Shown here: positions 59,633-64,000 of the stretch, piece after piece | Layout: each line of letters starts with the position of its first letter | Position numbering within the stretch: position 1 is the stretch's first letter | Assembly: GCF_900476395.1 (NCBI RefSeq) | Contig: NZ_UIHB01000001.1 | Span: 711,385 to 775,384 of the forward strand | Length of the DNA: 64,000 bases | Direction of reading: 5' to 3' | DNA from: Xanthomonas euroxanthea | Lineage (GTDB): Bacteria > Pseudomonadota > Gammaproteobacteria > Xanthomonadales > Xanthomonadaceae | Notes under the pieces: generated by a model | Database searches by the model: none | The model's input: the letters and a program-made list of their open reading frames with translations, nothing else | What the model was told of the DNA's origin: nothing | Translations under genes and position numbers: made by a program

Positions 59633-59700
59633 CGTAGGAGCGCACCCGGGCGCGACATAGCGTTACCGGTAAGTCCCTCGCGCCCGGGTGCGCTCCTACA
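59633..59700. repeat. REP-like palindrome, copy 4
   Basis: Second copy of the pair, about 170 bases after copy 3, in the same orientation. It lies before the minus-strand AIM24-like gene's 3' end. Confidence 0.85.
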
Positions 59701-59815
59701 AAGAGCTGGGGTGCGCAGCTGTCACTGCGCACCCGTATCGTGACTGGAAAACTGCCTATCTGGGTAGCGTGCGCCCAGGCGATGCGCCTTGCTGATTGCT
59801 ACGGGGCGGGCTGGA

Positions 59816-60511
59816 TCAGCCCTTGGCCTGGAAGCTGGCCTCTTCGTACGGCTGCACCACCACCCAGCCTTCGCCGGCAAAGCGCATCTGCAGGCTCTCG
59901 CCCGAGCCGCGGCCGAACAGCGTGCCGATCGACACGTCGGTCACCAGCTCCGGGCTCAGCGTGCCCGACCAGGCCACGGTGGCATTGGGGTCGGTGAATA
60001 CCGGGCCGCTGGCGGCGGTGACCGGCAGGGTCAGCGGCTCGTAGTGCGAGGTGATCGCCACGATGCCGTGGCCGCTCAGGCGCACGTTGAACAGGCCGCC
60101 GGACAGCATGCCGGCCACCTTGCGCATCATCGTGATCTTGTGTTCAACACCGGATTCGAAGGCCAGCACATCGTTGCCGTTGACGAAGATCGCCTCGCCA
60201 TTCAAGCGCAGCAAGGTCACCAGCTTGCCGAGGTCGGCCAGATACACCCGGCCCTGGCCTTCGGCCTTCATCAGCTGCATGCCTTCGCCGCTGACGGCCT
60301 TCTTCAGCAGGTTGCCCAGGCCCTGTTCCAGCAGTCCCTCGCGGGTGAACTTGACGTTGCCGGTACGCGCGACCATGGCGCCGGCCTTGGACCACACCAT
60401 GCCGTCGAGGCGCACTTCCAGCAGGTGCGGGTTTTCCAGTTCGAACGGATCGGGGCTGACGTCCTTTTCCTTGGAATGGGCGAGAAATTCGTTGAGCGTG
60501 CGTACGGCCAT
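59816..60511 (-). CDS. AIM24-family protein
   Basis: A 231-residue protein with the beta-rich AIM24/TIGR00266 fold (GMVWSKAGAMVARTGNVKF, GVFNVRLSGHGIVAI-like stretch, then GPVFTDPNATVAWSGTL). In yeast Aim24 is mitochondrial; the bacterial role is unknown. ATG 60511. Confidence 0.8.
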   Translation of the reverse strand: MAVRTLNEFLAHSKEKDVSPDPFELENPHLLEVRLDGMVWSKAGAMVARTGNVKFTREGLLEQGLGNLLKKAVSGEGMQLMKAEGQGRVYLADLGKLVTLLRLNGEAIFVNGNDVLAFESGVEHKITMMRKVAGMLSGGLFNVRLSGHGIVAITSHYEPLTLPVTAASGPVFTDPNATVAWSGTLSPELVTDVSIGTLFGRGSGESLQMRFAGEGWVVVQPYEEASFQAKG

Positions 60512-61000
60512 GGGTCCATCCCAATGCGTGAAAGAGTGCGCATGATACGCGGCAGGCTGGTGTCTTCGAAGCGTACTGGTGTGCGAGTCGCTTTGCGTCT
60601 GCACAGATGGCGCGCTGATGTTGCGGCGCACATGGTGCGCAGTCAGCGCGTCGCGCGCGATGACAGCCACAAGCTGGCGACCATCCATCAGGATCTGTGC
60701 GTCATGGCGAAGTGGTGCTGTAGCTTTTTGCAGCGTCATGGATGCGGGTTGTCATCGACGCACTGCACGACGATGAAGAGATAACGCCGATACGCCACTG
60801 GTGCAGTGACACTGTGCGCGCCACGCTCCGGCGTATGCAATCTCGGCTGCGTTACACAGTTCGGCACGAAGGCACGTCGCAAATAAAACAACTGCTCGGC
60901 CTGCGCGGTGCTTCTGAGATCGGCGTCGGATTCGTGGCATTGCTGCCGGGCTAGATTGCTCCTGCAGAAAACGTGTTTACGTTGTTCAAGGAGTGGGGCG
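60512..61000. other. Intergenic region with a short operator-like palindrome before the arabinanase gene
   Basis: No gene is supported. AACGT-GTTT-ACGTT (60970-60983) lies just upstream of the ribosome site AAGGAGTGGGG of the gene at 61001. It could be a binding site for a LacI-type or similar regulator. Confidence 0.4.
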
Positions 61001-62005
61001 ATGCGCGTTGTTGGTGGTAGTCGAGTGGAAGGGGGCTGGTCTGGAATGTCGCTGCGTGGTGGCGCGATCGCGTCGTTGTTGGCCCTGGTCGCTGCTGCCA
61101 CTGGCTTGCACAGCGCACCCGCGCACGCGGCCGTGGGGCCGGGTGTGGTGAGCGGCGACACCATCGTGCACGATCCGTCGATGCTCAAGCTGAGCGACGG
61201 GCGGTACTACATCTATGCCACCACCGGCGTGGTCACCAGTACCGACCGGACCAAGTTCAGCAATGCGGGTGCGATCTTCAGCAGCATGCCGAGCTGGGTA
61301 CGCAGCTACAACCCGGACAACCAGCTGTGGGCGCCGGATGTGTCCTTCCATGGCGGGAAGTATCTGATGTACTACACCGCCTCCAGATTCGCCACCAATA
61401 CCTCGGCCATTGCGCTTGCCAGCAGCAGCACCGGCAAGCCTGGCTCGTGGAAGGATCAAGGCATCGTCTATACCTCCAAGAGCAGCGACGACTACAACGC
61501 CATCGACGGCAATCTGGTGGTGGATGGCAATGGCAAGTGGTGGCTGGCGTTTGGCTCGTTCTGGTCGGGCATCAAGCTGATCCAGCTCGATCCCGGCACC
61601 GGCAAGCAGCTGTCCGGCAACACGACGCGCTACAGCCTGGCAAGCCGGCCGTCCCCGGGCGCGGTGGAGGCGCCTTTCATCCAGCAGGCCAATGGCTGGT
61701 ACTACCTGTTCGTGTCGTTCGATGCGTGCTGCAAGGGCGCCAGCAGCACCTACAAGATTGCGGTGGGGCGTGCGCGTTCGGTGACCGGGCCGTATCTGGA
61801 TCGCGCCGGTGTGGACATGCGCAACGGCGGCGGCACGGTGATCCAGTCCGGGTTGGGCAGCATGCATGGGCCGGGCGGGCAATCGGTGTTCCGTGATGGC
61901 GACGGCGACATCCTGGTCTACCACTACTACGACGACCGCGGCGACGCGCGCCTGGGTATCAACCGGCTTGGTTATGACGGCAGCGCATGGCCGGTAGTGC
62001 AGTAG
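61001..62005 (+). CDS. Secreted GH43 endo-arabinanase
   Basis: A 334-residue exported protein. After a signal peptide (GGAIASLLALVAAATGLHSAPAHA) comes a five-bladed propeller of GH43 type: catalytic Asp in TIVHDPSMLK, Asp in YNAIDGNLV and Glu in GAVEAPFI. It should cleave arabinan side chains of plant pectin, alongside the galactanase at 3177. The ATG follows AAGGAGTGGGGCG; an in-frame ATG at 61046 gives a more compact signal. Confidence 0.9.
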   Translation: MRVVGGSRVEGGWSGMSLRGGAIASLLALVAAATGLHSAPAHAAVGPGVVSGDTIVHDPSMLKLSDGRYYIYATTGVVTSTDRTKFSNAGAIFSSMPSWVRSYNPDNQLWAPDVSFHGGKYLMYYTASRFATNTSAIALASSSTGKPGSWKDQGIVYTSKSSDDYNAIDGNLVVDGNGKWWLAFGSFWSGIKLIQLDPGTGKQLSGNTTRYSLASRPSPGAVEAPFIQQANGWYYLFVSFDACCKGASSTYKIAVGRARSVTGPYLDRAGVDMRNGGGTVIQSGLGSMHGPGGQSVFRDGDGDILVYHYYDDRGDARLGINRLGYDGSAWPVVQ

Positions 62006-62111
62006 CAGCAACCAATCGAACACGCTGCTGCGCTATGCAATGGCGCAGCGATCAGGCGATGCCTGATGCAGCGATCCGCCAGCGTTGCCGACTGCCAGAA
62101 CCGCAAGGCCT

Positions 62112-62145
62112 CCAGCGGATGCCGGGCAGTGCCCGGCAGCGCTGG
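62112..62145. terminator. Hairpin between convergent genes
   Basis: CCAGC-GGATGCCGGGCA-GT-GCCCGGCAGCGCTGG folds into a long imperfect stem between the arabinanase and trehalase genes, a likely bidirectional terminator. Confidence 0.5.
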
Positions 62146-62152
62146 TGCACCC

Positions 62153-63826
62153 TCAGCGCGTGGCCGCTTCGGGCTTGCGCACGCGTTTGACAGGCGCCGG
62201 CTTGGTCGCCGTGTCCGGATACAGGTTCAACAGCATCAAGGTGACGCCGTTGGTCCAGCCGAAGCCGTCCTGCAGCGCGTATTCGCCACCGCCGCCGCCG
62301 GCCGCATCGGCTTCCAGCCCGTATTTTTCGACCAGCTTGTGCTCGCGCGCGAACAGCGCCTGCACCTGGGTGAGGAAGCGCTCGCCGATGGTGCGCGCCA
62401 GCGCGTCTTCGCCATAACGGCGCAGGCCATCCACCGCCACCCATTGCAGCGGCGCCCAGCCATTGGGCTCGTCCCATTGCTGGCCGGTCTTCACTGCGGT
62501 GGTGGCCAGGCCACCGGGGCGCAGCAGGCGCGCACGCACGGTGCTGGCGGTGCGTTTGGCATGCGCGTCGGTCGCCAGGCCGGTGAATAGCGGATACAGC
62601 GCCGCAGCGGTGACCTGGTCGCTGAGCTTGCGCGCCTGCCAGTCGTAGTCGGCGTAGTAGCCGGCCGCGTTCCACAGATGCGCATCGATGGCCTGCTTGC
62701 GTTGCAGTGCCAGCGCCGCGTAGTCCTGCGTGCATTCGGCGCCGGGCTGCGCGCAGGCCTGGGCCAGCGTGCGCTCCAGGTGGTACAGCAGGCTGTTCAG
62801 ATCGATCGGCACGATGGCGGTGGTGCGGATGGTGCGCAGGTTCTGCCCATCGGCCAGCCAGCGGCTGGTGTAGTCCCAGCCGCTCTCGGCACCGGCGCGC
62901 AGGTCGCGGTAGACCTCGGCGGCCGGGCGGTCGCCGGCCTCGGCGGCGGTGCGGGTGTCGTGCAGCCAGGCTTCCGGGCGTGGGGTGTCGCGCTCGTCCC
63001 AGTAGCGGTTGAGCAGGCTGCCGTCGGCCAGGCGCACCACATGGCGCGCGGCCTGGCCGGGCTGCAGGCCGTCGCTGCCCTGCATCCAGTAGGCGTATTC
63101 CTTCTGCAGCTGCGGCAGGTAGCGCTGGTAGACCGCTTCGCCTTCCACGCCGGCCTGCAGTTCCACCATGTAGGAGAAAAACGGCGGCTGCGAACGGCTC
63201 AGGTAGTAGCTGCGGTTGCCGTTGGGGATATGCCCGTAGGTGTCGATCAGGTAGGCGAAGTTGTCCAGCATCTGGCGGCTGAGCGTGGTCTGCCCGCTCT
63301 TCACCAGGCCGAGCATGGTGAAGTAGGAATCCCAGTAGTACACCTCGCGGAAACGCCCGCCCGGCACCACGTACGGATATGGCAGCGCCAGCAGGCTGCT
63401 GTACGGCGGCACGTGGGTCTGGCTGCGCACCAGCTTGGGCCACAGTTCGTCGATGTGTTCGCGCAGCGCGGTGTCCTGGCGGATCGCGTCGGTCTGCACC
63501 GGCGGCGACTCTTCGAAATTGGCATCCACGAACTTGCGCAGGTCAAAGCCGGGGTGGTCGTGCTGCGCCAGATAGTCGGCGTTGATCAGCGCCGGGTCGC
63601 GCAGCGGCAGAAAGTCGACGAAGTGCTTCTGGTCGTCGAACAGCTCGCCGCGCTGCACCGCCTGGAACAGTTCCGGGTAGGCCAGGTCGGGCGTGGGCGG
63701 GGTGGCCGCCGGGGCGTTGACGACCGGAGTGTCCATCGGCGCGGCGGTCAGCGTGCAGGGCGCCACGAACATGCTCAGCGACAGGCCAAGCAGCGACGTG
63801 CAGCACGGGGGCGCGGCAGAACTCAT
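62153..63826 (-). CDS. treA: Periplasmic trehalase
   Basis: A 557-residue exported protein of family GH37 with the trehalase signatures PGGRFREVYYWDSY and QWDEPNGWAP. Signal peptide region SAAPPCCTSLLGLSLSMFVAPC may be a lipoprotein-like or ordinary export signal. It hydrolyses trehalose to glucose outside the cytoplasm. ATG follows TGGAGATGCC. The Gly-rich DAAGGGGGEYALQDG stretch and the tail PVKRVRKPEAATR are C-terminal extras seen in Xanthomonas-type enzymes. Confidence 0.92.
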   Translation of the reverse strand: MSSAAPPCCTSLLGLSLSMFVAPCTLTAAPMDTPVVNAPAATPPTPDLAYPELFQAVQRGELFDDQKHFVDFLPLRDPALINADYLAQHDHPGFDLRKFVDANFEESPPVQTDAIRQDTALREHIDELWPKLVRSQTHVPPYSSLLALPYPYVVPGGRFREVYYWDSYFTMLGLVKSGQTTLSRQMLDNFAYLIDTYGHIPNGNRSYYLSRSQPPFFSYMVELQAGVEGEAVYQRYLPQLQKEYAYWMQGSDGLQPGQAARHVVRLADGSLLNRYWDERDTPRPEAWLHDTRTAAEAGDRPAAEVYRDLRAGAESGWDYTSRWLADGQNLRTIRTTAIVPIDLNSLLYHLERTLAQACAQPGAECTQDYAALALQRKQAIDAHLWNAAGYYADYDWQARKLSDQVTAAALYPLFTGLATDAHAKRTASTVRARLLRPGGLATTAVKTGQQWDEPNGWAPLQWVAVDGLRRYGEDALARTIGERFLTQVQALFAREHKLVEKYGLEADAAGGGGGEYALQDGFGWTNGVTLMLLNLYPDTATKPAPVKRVRKPEAATR

Positions 63827-64000
63827 GGCATCTCCAGAACGGGCAGTGACGTGCGGCATGGTAAACGACCGAAGTGGCGGGCGGGGCCGGACGAGGGGGT
63901 CGGCAGGCCGACAGACTTCGCACGGAGACGACAGGATTCAGCAAGGCGATCGGGCGCGGGACTGCAGGTGGTTGCGCCGGTTGCCTTGCCGATTCAGGCC
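63827..64000. other. Right edge
   Basis: Upstream of the trehalase gene; no further feature is supported. Confidence 0.3.

Overview
The window looks like a chromosomal segment of a plant-pathogenic Xanthomonas. The evidence is high GC with Xanthomonas-style codon use, several effectors ending in the Gln-rich XVIPCD domain of the xanthomonad bacterium-killing type IV secretion system, GTAGGAGCGCACC palindromes, plant cell-wall enzymes (GH53 galactanase, GH43 arabinanase), and a lasso-peptide locus whose two cores read GGPLAGEEMGG... and GGPLAGEEIGG.... These cores resemble the xanthomonins known from X. gardneri, so the X. hortorum/gardneri group is the best guess (inference).

Layout. 1-2150: an immunity lipoprotein and a class-3 lipase X-Tfe effector. 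3177-4178: secreted GH53 galactanase. 4703-7390: aceE. About 7390-22500 is an accessory region with mixed GC. It holds a low-GC two-gene ATPase module (7480-9740), decayed REP-associated tyrosine transposase (RAYT) copies and a cut IS3 copy, recurring GGGGTCAGG tags, an orphan immunity lipoprotein with a decapitated effector (13404-14264), two more effector/immunity pairs (15115-16386 minus; 18575-21123 plus), and a SymE-like toxin locus with a possible structured RNA leader.

22512-32746 is a lasso-peptide system. An ECF sigma factor, a short FecR-like protein, a TonB-dependent receptor and an S9 isopeptidase lie on the plus strand. Facing them on the minus strand are the cyclase (C), a fused RRE-protease (B), two precursors (A1, A2) and a GntR regulator. 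Its logic is production, maturation, re-import and hydrolysis of a small threaded peptide, possibly as a signal or scavenging cycle.

33033-64000 is mostly ordinary chromosome: esterases, an SDR with odd catalytic residues, a fifth effector/immunity locus (36229-37863), an SPFH lipoprotein, glutathionyl-hydroquinone reductase, DUF4126, a YiiX-like peptidase, two S9 peptidases, a DUF1615 lipoprotein, a diguanylate cyclase, a methyltransferase, a DMT transporter, PheC, an amino-acid permease, a CorA/ZntB transporter, an AIM24-like protein, GH43 arabinanase and trehalase.

Two themes recur. The first is interbacterial killing: five T4SS effector/immunity loci, one broken. The second is small-molecule and polymer acquisition (lasso re-import, galactan, arabinan, trehalose). 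All calls come from reading the sequence and its translations; no database search was run. No tRNA or rRNA gene and no CRISPR array was seen.
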